Positions 18,340-26,377 of a DNA stretch of 64,000 bases are shown piece after piece. Below the pieces are notes generated by a model. The model ran no database searches. It saw nothing but the letters and a program-made list of their open reading frames with translations, and was not told where the DNA came from. The stretch covers positions 1,747,861 to 1,811,860 of the forward strand of contig NZ_GL985606.1 in the NCBI RefSeq assembly GCF_000220835.1, read 5' to 3'. Numbering within the stretch: position 1 is the stretch's first letter; every line of letters begins with the position of its first letter. A program made the position numbers and the translations under genes. The stretch comes from Actinomyces sp. oral taxon 448 str. F0400 (GTDB lineage: Bacteria > Actinomycetota > Actinomycetes > Actinomycetales > Actinomycetaceae).

Positions 18340-18656
18340 CACGCACCGGCCGTCACGCACCGCATGCGACGTGAGCGTTACGGGCTGCCGGCCTCCGGGT
18401 ACCGGCTCGTGAGTCGACAGCCTCATTTGGAGGATTCCAACATCGTGTCCGCATATACTCAGGATAAAAACACATAGTGAACAAGCGCGAGACTGTGCAT
18501 ATCCTGTTATTGAGAACTTCACCCGATGTGCCCGATGTGTTTACAGCACCCTGATGCAGACCAATCCGGCTGGGCGCTATATCTTACTCGCCGTACGCTC
18601 CGTGGACACGCTCCGTGGGCGTCGCCGGGGGCGCTCTGCCGCCGAGGAGAATAACA
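18340..18656. other. 317-base intergenic region before the polysaccharide operon
   Basis: No convincing gene. A GCCGG/CCGGC stem near 18390-18410 may end tetR. From about 18425 to 18545 the sequence is markedly AT-richer than its surroundings and holds TATACT at 18454-18459, a -10-like hexamer without a good -35. A tandem CCCGATGTG repeat (within 18521-18540) follows. This probably contains the operon promoter and binding sites. GAGGAGAA precedes the ATG at 18657. Confidence 0.5.
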
Positions 18657-19859
18657 ATGACAGACGACTCTCTGCCCCTGACAGGAGCGTCCTACCAGAT
18701 GCTCCAAGCCCCGACCCCGTTATGGCAACGGCAGACGGTGGTGTCCGACATGCAGGATCCCGAAGCATGGGTCCTGTCCTCCAGGGCGGGCTCGATCCAG
18801 CCCGACACGAGCACTTACGCACGTGGGACGCAATCGCTGGCGTTCAGCACCACCGGCGACCCCTCCCGCCCGACCTTCGCGGATCTCGCTCTGCCGGGCG
18901 CCGATATGACCGACTCCCAGTGGGACCTCTGGCTTCGAGCCGAGGATTATCGTCAGATCGACGGGGTCTGGCTCGAACTCGGTGAGGACGACGACAACTA
19001 CATCCGCCTCGACGCCACCCCGGACGTGCGCACTCTGCGCACCGGTACGTGGTGCCGAGTGACCGTCAACCGCGCCAGCACACGCAGCGTCACCGGACGC
19101 CCCTCGCTCGCCCGCATCACCCGCGTGCGGGTACGCGTCAACCCGGCCGCCCGGTCGGTCGCGAGCCGGGTCTGGCTCGGCTACGTGGGGCTCATCCCCA
19201 CCACGGACTCCGGCGTCGTGTCGGTCGCCTTCGACGACGGCTACAACAGCGACTACGACACGGCACGTGTGATCATGCAGCGTCATGGCATCCCCACCGG
19301 TACGTCCTACATCATCGCGGACAAGGTCGGTAAGCCCGGTCGAATGACTCTGGACCAGCTGGTCGAGATGCGTGATATCCACAACTGGGAGATCGCCGCT
19401 CACGCGTCAACCGACCTCACCACGCTCGATGAGGCAGGGGTGCGCAGTGAGTTCACGACGATCCGCTCCTTTCTCATCGATCACGGTTACCGTGCGTCGG
19501 CCAACCATTTCGCCCTGCCCATGGGGCGCTACAACGAGCTCGTCTTGCGTGTGGCCCGCGACTACTTTGACTCGGTGCGCACCATCGACGTCGCCCAGGA
19601 GACCGTTACCCCCGGCGACCCCTTCAGGCTGCGCGTTTTCTACTGCGGCAGCTACACCACTGAGATCCAGGTCGCGCGGGCCCTGGCCCAGTGCAAGGAG
19701 TACGCCTCCTGGATGCACATGGTCTTCCACCGTGTCGACGCCACTCCCGATGGCGCGCCCGAGTCCGTCAGCGCGGACAACTTCGAACGCTTCATGGGCC
19801 ACCTGGCCGACTCCGGTCTGCCCGTGAAGAAGATCTCCGAAATCATACGCGGAGACTGA
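18657..19859 (+). CDS. NodB-type polysaccharide deacetylase with N-terminal beta-rich domain
   Basis: A 400-residue protein. Residues about 25-185 form a beta-rich, carbohydrate-binding-like region; residues about 186-400 are a NodB-homology deacetylase. Motif 1 is AFDDG (Asp193-Asp194) and motif 3 resembles FALPMGRYN. Motif 2 reads HASTD (His249...Asp253), so the second metal-ligand His of HxxxH is Asp. No signal peptide is seen, which is odd for an enzyme of exported polymer. It opens the operon with a UDP-glucose dehydrogenase and a hyaluronan-synthase-like gene, so an amino-sugar polymer or precursor is the likely substrate. Confidence 0.78.
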   Translation: MTDDSLPLTGASYQMLQAPTPLWQRQTVVSDMQDPEAWVLSSRAGSIQPDTSTYARGTQSLAFSTTGDPSRPTFADLALPGADMTDSQWDLWLRAEDYRQIDGVWLELGEDDDNYIRLDATPDVRTLRTGTWCRVTVNRASTRSVTGRPSLARITRVRVRVNPAARSVASRVWLGYVGLIPTTDSGVVSVAFDDGYNSDYDTARVIMQRHGIPTGTSYIIADKVGKPGRMTLDQLVEMRDIHNWEIAAHASTDLTTLDEAGVRSEFTTIRSFLIDHGYRASANHFALPMGRYNELVLRVARDYFDSVRTIDVAQETVTPGDPFRLRVFYCGSYTTEIQVARALAQCKEYASWMHMVFHRVDATPDGAPESVSADNFERFMGHLADSGLPVKKISEIIRGD

Positions 19860-19950
19860 GCCCCGCGGGTCCGACCGTCCCGTCTTTTTTCCCACTCTCC
19901 CATTCCTCGGCCTTCCCTGACACTCCCTGACATCGAATGGATTGAACTGC

Positions 19951-21273
19951 ATGAACATCACTGTCATTGGTTGCGGATACCTCGGCGCCGTCCACGCCTC
20001 GGCCATGGCCGAGCTCGGCCACCGCGTCGTGGGCGTCGACGTCGATCCGGACAAGGTCGCGGCTCTGTCCGAGGGACGGCCTCCGTTCCACGAGCCGGGT
20101 TTCACCGAGATCCTGCAACGGAACATTGGCAGTGGACGACTGACCTTCACCACCGACTTCGCGACCATCGGCGGCGCCCAGGTGCACTTCATCACCGTAG
20201 GCACCCCGCAGGGGCCAAGCGGGGCGGCGGACCTCACCTATGTCCATGCCGCCATCGAGGCGATGCTGCCTCACCTGGGTCGGTGCACCGACGGCGCCGA
20301 GGTGGTCGCAGGCAAGTCGACGGTTCCCGTCGGCACGGCCGCGCGCCTGGAGCCCGTCATCGCCTCCACCGGGGCTCTCCTGGTGTGGAATCCCGAGTTC
20401 CTGCGGGAGGGATTCGCCGTCGAGGACACCCTGCACCCCGATCGCATGGTCTACGGGCTGCCGGGGGAGCCGGATGGCGCCGAGCGGGCTCGCGCCGTAC
20501 TGGACGAGCTCTACGCCCCTATCCTGGCCGAAGGCATTCCACGTCTGCTCATGGACTACCCTACGGCTGAGCTGGTCAAGATCAGCGCGAACGCCTTCCT
20601 CGCCACGAAGATCTCCTTCATCAACGCCATGGCGAGCATCTGCGACGCGGCGGGCGGTGACGTCACGTCGCTAGCCCGGGCCATCGGCATGGACACCCGT
20701 ATCGGGCACCGTTTCCTGCGCGCCGGGATCGGCTTCGGTGGCGGCTGCCTGCCCAAGGATATACGAGCCTTCCAGGCCCGGGCTGAGGAGCTCGGCGTCG
20801 GCGAGGCGCTGGAATTCCTGGCCGAAGTCGATCAGATCAACGAGGAGACCCGCCACCACGCCCTGGTCAAGGCCCGCAGCATGCTGGGCGGGTCCCTGAA
20901 CCGGGCGCGCGTGGCGGTGCTGGGCGCTGCGTTCAAGCCCGATAGCGACGACATGCGGTGCTCGCCGGGCCTGGCCATCGCCTCCGAACTGGTCGATGAG
21001 GGCGCTCAGGTCGTCGTCACAGACCCCGCCGCCGCCCCGATCCTCGCCCGCGACGTCGACCTGCCCTACGACGTCGCCGACGACCTCGAGGATGCGCTCA
21101 CAGCGGCCGACCTCATTGTCCTGGCGACGGAGTGGACCCAGTACACCCATTGCGACCCCGTCTGGGCGGCCACACTGGTTAACGGACGCAACATCGTCGA
21201 TGGCCGCAACGCTCTGAATCCGAAGGCCTGGCGCGAGGCGGGCTTCACCTACGCTGCGATCGGCAGGCAGTGA
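19951..21273 (+). CDS. ugd: UDP-glucose 6-dehydrogenase
   Basis: A 440-residue UDP-glucose/GDP-mannose dehydrogenase. It has the N-terminal NAD motif GCGYLG (residues 7-12), the central FLREGFAVEDTLHPDR signature, and the catalytic-loop GFGGGCLPKD with nucleophile near Cys266. A C-terminal UDP-binding domain starts near VAVLGAAFKPDSDDMR. It oxidises UDP-glucose to UDP-glucuronate in two NAD-dependent steps. Its place directly before the synthase mirrors hasB beside hasA in streptococci, so it probably supplies UDP-GlcA for that polymer. ATG 19951 is preferred to an upstream TTG. Confidence 0.93.
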   Translation: MNITVIGCGYLGAVHASAMAELGHRVVGVDVDPDKVAALSEGRPPFHEPGFTEILQRNIGSGRLTFTTDFATIGGAQVHFITVGTPQGPSGAADLTYVHAAIEAMLPHLGRCTDGAEVVAGKSTVPVGTAARLEPVIASTGALLVWNPEFLREGFAVEDTLHPDRMVYGLPGEPDGAERARAVLDELYAPILAEGIPRLLMDYPTAELVKISANAFLATKISFINAMASICDAAGGDVTSLARAIGMDTRIGHRFLRAGIGFGGGCLPKDIRAFQARAEELGVGEALEFLAEVDQINEETRHHALVKARSMLGGSLNRARVAVLGAAFKPDSDDMRCSPGLAIASELVDEGAQVVVTDPAAAPILARDVDLPYDVADDLEDALTAADLIVLATEWTQYTHCDPVWAATLVNGRNIVDGRNALNPKAWREAGFTYAAIGRQ

Positions 21274-21366
21274 CTCGCCCAAAGCCCACTGACGTGGGCA
21301 CCGGCCGGTCCGTTTCCACGTGCTCCCACCCGGCAGCGCCCGCTCTCACTCCCTGAAAGCCGCGAT

Positions 21367-22881
21367 ATGTCTTGGTCATTCGGACTCTTCGTTGTCCTTG
21401 TCTGCTTCCTCATCGTCCTCGCCTGCCTCGCGGTCAAGGTCTTCTTCAAGCCCGGCCTCGCCCTCACAACGGTACGGGTCCGTCGCGCCAGAGCTCGTCG
21501 ATTGACCACGACCCGGACGCCCGTGGCCGGTCGCGAGGAGGCACGGCGCGCCGCGCTGGCCACCGGGCTGCCTAGGGCTCTCGCGGGCACAACCGGCCTT
21601 TCGCCCGCCGTCCTCGTCACCTTCGGTCTGGCCGGATGGCTGTACTGGCGCATCCTCGTCAGCCACAGGCACGCCCTGGATACCTGGCTCGTGTGGACTT
21701 TCAACGTCGTCTTCATCATCGTCGCCGCTCAACTCGTCCTCGCCTGTTTCGAGGGACGCATGATCGGGCAGCGTGACGACCACCGCATTGCCGTGCTTAT
21801 CCCGCTGTACAACGAGGACCCCGACGTCGTGCGTCGAATGCTCAGGGCGCTGCTGCACCAGAGCACCCCGCCGGCTGAGATCCATGTCGTCGATGACGGG
21901 TCGAGCCAGGGCGCCTACCCCGAACAGCGCGACTGGTTCCTCCGGGACGCAGCGGTTGCCGGTATTTACGCCACCTGGCAGCGGACTCGCAACCGGGGCA
22001 AGCGTCACGCCCAGAGCCAAGCTTTTCAGCAGATCCGTGATGCGGACCTGTTCGTGACCGTCGACTCTGACTCCATGCTCGATTCCGAGGCTCTCCACGA
22101 GATCGTGCAGCCTTTCAGCGACCCGAGGGTCATGTCGGTCGCCGGCATCATCCTGGCCATCAACAACAAGGAGAACCTGCTGGCCCGTGTCACCGACATG
22201 ATCTTCGTGGGTCAGCAGCTCATCGACCGGTCCTCGATGTCGCGGCTCGGCTCGGTGCTGGTCAACTCTGGCGGTCTAGCCGCCTACCGGTACCAGGTGC
22301 TGGCGGGGAACATCGATACGTACATGAGCGAGAGCTATCTGGGTCGGCACGTGGAATTCTCCGACGATTCCATGCTCACCCTCTTCGCCCTGCTGAGCGG
22401 CAGGACCGTCCAGCAGCCGTCGGCCTTCGCCTTCGCGTGGATGCCCGACCGCTGGAGTCATCACTACCGTCAGCAGGTGCGCTGGTTCCGCGGTTCCTTC
22501 ATCCGCGGTCTGTGGCGCATTCGCTTCCTGCCGGTCGCCTCCTGGGGGTGGTGGCGGCAGGCCACCGGGTGGATGCAGATGTGGGTGGTGACATCAGTCT
22601 TCTTCTACCTGGTTATCTGGCGTCCGCTCGCCACTGAGCACGGCATCCCCATCGCAGTGGTCCTCCTTCCGCTTCTCATCGGACTCGCGCAGAACTCCCG
22701 GTACGTCGGTGTATGGCGCTCGGACACCAGCGACCGCGAACGCCACGTCTGTCTCCTCCTGTCCCCGCTGGCGACGGTGTGGACAGCGGTGATCCTGCGT
22801 CCACTGCGTTTCTGGGGCATGGTGACCAGTGCCAAGATGGGATGGAACACCCGCCAGCAGGTCGAGGTCACTACCCAGTGA
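21367..22881 (+). CDS. Class I hyaluronan-synthase-like processive glycosyltransferase (GT2)
   Basis: A 504-residue membrane GT2 enzyme. Two N-terminal helices (about 5-27 and 80-127) precede the catalytic domain and several C-terminal helices follow. Motifs in order: AVLIPLYNED, VDDGSS (175-180), NRGKRHAQ (209-216), VDSDS (232-236), LVNSGGLAAYR, SDDSMLT (332-338) and QQVRW (369-373). They line up with the same blocks in streptococcal HasA, and the match continues to the C-terminus (LLSP...LRPL...W.TR..V). It should link UDP-GlcA and an amino sugar and extrude the chain. Exact polymer is inferred. A long Arg-rich insert (38-62) separates the first helices. Confidence 0.85.
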   Translation: MSWSFGLFVVLVCFLIVLACLAVKVFFKPGLALTTVRVRRARARRLTTTRTPVAGREEARRAALATGLPRALAGTTGLSPAVLVTFGLAGWLYWRILVSHRHALDTWLVWTFNVVFIIVAAQLVLACFEGRMIGQRDDHRIAVLIPLYNEDPDVVRRMLRALLHQSTPPAEIHVVDDGSSQGAYPEQRDWFLRDAAVAGIYATWQRTRNRGKRHAQSQAFQQIRDADLFVTVDSDSMLDSEALHEIVQPFSDPRVMSVAGIILAINNKENLLARVTDMIFVGQQLIDRSSMSRLGSVLVNSGGLAAYRYQVLAGNIDTYMSESYLGRHVEFSDDSMLTLFALLSGRTVQQPSAFAFAWMPDRWSHHYRQQVRWFRGSFIRGLWRIRFLPVASWGWWRQATGWMQMWVVTSVFFYLVIWRPLATEHGIPIAVVLLPLLIGLAQNSRYVGVWRSDTSDRERHVCLLLSPLATVWTAVILRPLRFWGMVTSAKMGWNTRQQVEVTTQ

Positions 22882-23424
22882 GTCAGGGCTCCTGTTCTCC
22901 GCGCTGCGCCGACGGCGGGCCTCGGCGACGACGGCCTGCGCGGCGGCGTCCGGCTGGAGGAGGCACGTGTCGATCACGAGGTGCTCTCGCTTCCAGGGTT
23001 CGTAGTCCCGGTCGACGACATCCCGCCAGCGCGGGGCGGTCAGAGCCGTGAAATCGAACTGCCGCGTCATGAGACGACGGCGATGCTCGTTCCTATCGGA
23101 GCAGGTGAGTTCGACTTCCACGACCCGGGCCCGGGTCCGGTCGCCCACGGCGAGCCAGGCGTCACGGGTGACTGCGATGGGATTCACGCATTCCACGACG
23201 ACATCGAGTCCCAGCGCGAGCTGATCGGCGGCGAGCCCGTACCCGACGACGTACCCCTCATCCCCGGATATCAGCTCGCAGCGGCCTTCGCTACGCGAGA
23301 TCGCGTCCTCGACCGTGTCGATGCGGAGGAAGGCGGCTCTCATCTCGTGGGCGACCAGTCGGGCGACGGCGGTCTTGCCTGTTGCCGGCAGACCGCCTAC
23401 CACAACGAGCACCGATGACACCAT
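22594..23424 (-). CDS. AAA/P-loop small-molecule kinase-like protein with antisense C-terminal extension
   Basis: The N-terminal ~175 residues form a P-loop kinase fold. Walker A is GGLPATGKTAVAR, LRIDTVEDAI gives a substrate loop, and DVVVECVNPIAVTRDAW and RLMTRQFDF follow, as in gluconokinase/chloramphenicol phosphotransferase-like predicted kinases. The substrate is unknown. The family normally ends around here, but the frame continues about 95 residues to 22594, antisense to the last 288 bases of the synthase gene. That extension is low-complexity and unconserved in appearance. Either the stop codon was lost or the overlap is real. Confidence 0.65.
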   Translation of the reverse strand: MVSSVLVVVGGLPATGKTAVARLVAHEMRAAFLRIDTVEDAISRSEGRCELISGDEGYVVGYGLAADQLALGLDVVVECVNPIAVTRDAWLAVGDRTRARVVEVELTCSDRNEHRRRLMTRQFDFTALTAPRWRDVVDRDYEPWKREHLVIDTCLLQPDAAAQAVVAEARRRRSAENRSPDSLGSDLDLLAGVPSHLGTGHHAPETQWTQDHRCPHRRQRGQEETDVAFAVAGVRAPYTDVPGVLRESDEKRKEDHCDGDAVLSGERTPDNQVEED

Positions 23425-23475
23425 GCGCCGATGGTACCGGTGGGAGGCGCGATCCCATCTGAACGTCGATGGCTC

Positions 23476-24105
23476 TCAGCACCACACTCCCGAGGAGCCG
23501 CGGCGGTGGGAGCCGACCAAATGGGTGTCGATAATGCCGATGGCCTCCATGAGGGAGAAGCAGGTTGTCGGCCCCACGAATCGGAAGCCACGCCGTTTGA
23601 GATCCCGGGCTAATGCGGCCGATTCCGCCGAGTGAGTGGGGATATCGGCGGCGAGATGCGGCTCGGGGGTACGAGAGGGCCGGTGGGACCACACCAGCCC
23701 GGCCAGCCCGCCCGTGTCGGACTCGCGGCGCAGTGCCACCGCGGCTCGGGCATTGCCGAGTGTCGCCAGGATCTTGGCACGATTGCGCACGATGGACGGG
23801 TCGTTGAGCAGCCGGACCGCATCGCCGTCGTCGAAAGCGGCAACGGCGTCCGGATCGAAATTCGCGAAGGCTGCCCGGAAGGCCGGCCGCTTGCGCAGGA
23901 TCGTGACCCATGACAGTCCCGCCTGGAAGGCCTCGAGGCTCAAGCGCTCGAAGACACCGCGTTCATCGCGCACCGGCATACCCCACTCGGCATCGTAGTA
24001 CTCTCGCAGGAGCGGATCCGAAGCGGCCCAGACGGGCCGGGCGAGGCCGTCATCACCCACAACGAGGTCGGGGGAGAGCGTCCCCGAGCGGTTCATCCCG
24101 CTCAT
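23476..24105 (-). CDS. tag: DNA-3-methyladenine glycosylase I, zinc-ligand-poor variant
   Basis: A 209-residue Tag-family protein: YYDAEWGMPVRDERGVFERLSLEAFQAGLSWVTILRKR and RGFRFVGPTTCFSLMEAIGIIDTHLVG are diagnostic. Tag removes 3-methyladenine from DNA. In the Escherichia coli enzyme zinc is held by Cys4, His17, His175 and Cys179. Here the matching positions read RPVW (no Cys), YYDAEWG (Tyr for His), THLVG (His kept) and Ser for the last Cys, so three of four ligands are absent. The start at 24105 overlaps the P450 stop as ATGA, so the two are translationally coupled. Confidence 0.85.
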   Translation of the reverse strand: MSGMNRSGTLSPDLVVGDDGLARPVWAASDPLLREYYDAEWGMPVRDERGVFERLSLEAFQAGLSWVTILRKRPAFRAAFANFDPDAVAAFDDGDAVRLLNDPSIVRNRAKILATLGNARAAVALRRESDTGGLAGLVWSHRPSRTPEPHLAADIPTHSAESAALARDLKRRGFRFVGPTTCFSLMEAIGIIDTHLVGSHRRGSSGVWC

Positions 24106-25253
24106 GGTCGACGTTCGTTGAGGACGATCGGTACCCGTTCCCAGCCGCCCAGGGGCCATTCGGCTCGTTGAGCCCGACCGCAGGGCGCTGCAGACACGGT
24201 GAAGCGGGCGAGCAGTGCTCTTAAGAGCACTCGTAGCTCCAGGGTGGCCAACGGACGGCCCGGACACGCGTGCGGGCCCGTCCCGTAGACGAGGTTGCGC
24301 TCGGCGTTGCCCGCAGGATTGTAGACATCCGGGTCGTCGAACACGTCAGGATCGCGGTTGGCGCTCGTCCAGTCGATGACGACGTGGACGCCCGCCGCCA
24401 CTGGGCGGCCGGCCAGTGTCGTCGGGGCCGTGACCAGGCGACGGCTGAAGGTGAAGGGGTCGTCGATGCGCAGCACCTCGTCAATCGCTCGATCCAAGGC
24501 GGTATCGTCCAAAGAGGGCCACGCCGCCTGGTGCTCGGGGTGCTCGATGAGCCAGTGAAGCAGGACACCCGTGCACAGCGCCAGTGAACTGAGGTCGCCA
24601 CCGGTCCAGTTGCGCAGGATCGAGACGATCTCGTCGTCGCTGACGGGCGTGCCGTTCGGACGCCGTAGCCGTGTCAGTCTCCACGTGACGTCGTGGGCGA
24701 CGTCCGTCTGACGGCGCTGAGCGATCAGGTCTCGCATGATGCGATCGAACCACCGGGCGACCTCCCGGGTGCGCTCGAGCGCGCCCGAGCGCGTCGCCTC
24801 GTGATTCGCCTCCACCCATTCGACGAGCTCGTCCTCGATCTCGGGACACCACCCCAGCCAGGTCGACTGGGCGTGCACCGCATAGAGCGATCCGAGCTCG
24901 TGCACCGCGCACAGGGCGCGCTCGGGCCGGCGAGTCTCGATGAGTCGGGCGGCCGTCTTCTCGAGCCGGGGCTGAAGCTCCTTCAGGGCGGCGGGGGAGA
25001 AGAAGGGAGCGAGCAGGCCGCGCATCATGCGGTGCTCCTCGCCGTCCAATCCGTTGGGGACCTGCAGGAAGCGGGAGACCCGGCTGGAGAACAGCGTTGT
25101 GTCCGAGGCCACGGCGACGGCCTCCGTATGCGAGCGGACCGCGGGTCTGCCGGCCGGATCGGTGGCCGGGGCCCGGGCCTGAGTGGAACCTTGCGAATAC
25201 GCGGCATCGCAGGCGCAGATGCGCCGGGCGGAGCGGCGGGTCGTGTCGGACAT
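24102..25253 (-). CDS. Cytochrome P450
   Basis: A 383-residue soluble bacterial P450. The haem-binding loop is YGTGPHACPGRPLA with the axial ligand near Cys330, the K-helix ExxR is EVLR, and the I-helix reads NWTGGDLSSLALC. The usual acid-alcohol pair (E/D-T) of the I-helix is not in its normal place, so oxygen activation may differ. No ferredoxin or ferredoxin reductase lies nearby. ATG 25253 is used; an in-frame TTG six codons upstream is the alternative. It is coupled to tag. The substrate cannot be predicted. Confidence 0.87.
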   Translation of the reverse strand: MSDTTRRSARRICACDAAYSQGSTQARAPATDPAGRPAVRSHTEAVAVASDTTLFSSRVSRFLQVPNGLDGEEHRMMRGLLAPFFSPAALKELQPRLEKTAARLIETRRPERALCAVHELGSLYAVHAQSTWLGWCPEIEDELVEWVEANHEATRSGALERTREVARWFDRIMRDLIAQRRQTDVAHDVTWRLTRLRRPNGTPVSDDEIVSILRNWTGGDLSSLALCTGVLLHWLIEHPEHQAAWPSLDDTALDRAIDEVLRIDDPFTFSRRLVTAPTTLAGRPVAAGVHVVIDWTSANRDPDVFDDPDVYNPAGNAERNLVYGTGPHACPGRPLATLELRVLLRALLARFTVSAAPCGRAQRAEWPLGGWERVPIVLNERRP

Positions 25254-25452
25254 ATAACGTGGCTCATTCAATGCTCTGCGGATCGGGCGGCCCGCTCGCG
25301 GGCCGCCTTAAGAGTACGTCGCGCCCGCTTCAGCGCGCGGTCTTGCGTCTTATTCGCCTCGAGCCGAGGCGCGCACTCGACTATCGGAGGGGATCTCCGA
25401 CTCTCCGGGCGCTGCAGATGAGTGGCCGCGACGAGCTGCGAGAATCGCGACC

Positions 25453-26346
25453 ATGACGACTCCTTCATCTTCCTCGGCCGCTTCCGCTGGCCGCACCGCG
25501 CTCGATGCCCCGCTCGATCGTCTTCCGGATGACATTGACCTAAGACTCGTGGTCGCCGACATGGACGGCACTTTGCTCGACGGCGAAGGACGCGTCCCGC
25601 CCCGCCTGGAGTCCGTCGTGGTCCGCATGCGAAGGCACGGTGTCATCTTCGCGCCCGCCTCGGGCCGTCAGCTCGCCAACCTCCGCGCCACGCTGGGAGC
25701 TGCGATCACCGACAGTCCGATTATCGCCGAGAACGGCACGATCGTCATCCAGGGCGGCGACGAGCTCTACCGGCAGACCGTCACCCGCGTCGAAGCCGCC
25801 ACGGCGGTGCGCGTGACGCGCACTCTGCGCGAGCACGGGGCCGACGTCGGCGCCGTCGTCGCCACACGGGACCGAGCTTACATCGACCGCACCGACAAGC
25901 GTTTCGTCGACCAGTGCGCCCGATACTACGAGGAGCTCGAGACGGTCGATGACGTGCTCGAGCTCGCCCTGGACGACGTCCTCAAGATCGCCGTCTACAC
26001 TTTCGGCGATGCCGAGTTCGAGTGCCACCGGCCGTTGTCGACCGCCGTTCCCGGTGTGCAGACCGTAGTTTCGGGCGCGCACTGGGTCGACATGATGGCG
26101 CGGACCGCTTCCAAGGGGCGAGCCCTGAAGGCCGTCCAGGAGCGACTCGGAATCAGCGCGGCGCAGACCGCCGTCTTTGGTGATTACCTCAACGACGCCG
26201 AACTCTACGACCACGCCGAGCTGTCCTTCGCTGTGGCCAATGCCCATCCCGCCATCCTGGCCCGTGCTCGCTGCACCGCTCCGGCCAACACCGAGGACGG
26301 AGTGCTGCGCACCATTGAGATGCTCTTGAACCGTTTGCGGCGCTGA
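25453..26346 (+). CDS. Cof-type HAD-superfamily phosphatase
   Basis: A 297-residue HAD hydrolase of the Cof/IIB subfamily. Motif I is VVADMDGTLLDGEG with the nucleophilic and acid Asp, motif II is FAPASGR, motif III Lys lies in TASKGRALKAV, and motif IV is VFGDYLNDAELYD. It has the C2-type cap between motifs II and III. Such enzymes dephosphorylate sugar phosphates, flavin or pyridoxal precursors; the specific substrate is unknown. The 199-base gap upstream, shared with the divergent P450 gene, shows no gene. Confidence 0.88.
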   Translation: MTTPSSSSAASAGRTALDAPLDRLPDDIDLRLVVADMDGTLLDGEGRVPPRLESVVVRMRRHGVIFAPASGRQLANLRATLGAAITDSPIIAENGTIVIQGGDELYRQTVTRVEAATAVRVTRTLREHGADVGAVVATRDRAYIDRTDKRFVDQCARYYEELETVDDVLELALDDVLKIAVYTFGDAEFECHRPLSTAVPGVQTVVSGAHWVDMMARTASKGRALKAVQERLGISAAQTAVFGDYLNDAELYDHAELSFAVANAHPAILARARCTAPANTEDGVLRTIEMLLNRLRR

Positions 26347-26377
26347 GCGACGGTGCGCGAGTTCCAGTGAGCGGTCG

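Noticed and set aside
18595-18622. A short direct repeat ACGCTCCGTGG just upstream of the deacetylase gene.
   Set aside because: Two imperfectly spaced copies in GC-rich DNA with no symmetry or promoter alignment; likely chance.
19860-19950. A T-rich stretch (CTTTTTT near 19885) after the deacetylase gene considered as an intrinsic terminator.
   Set aside because: The preceding sequence forms only a weak imperfect stem, and the next gene appears to be part of the same operon.
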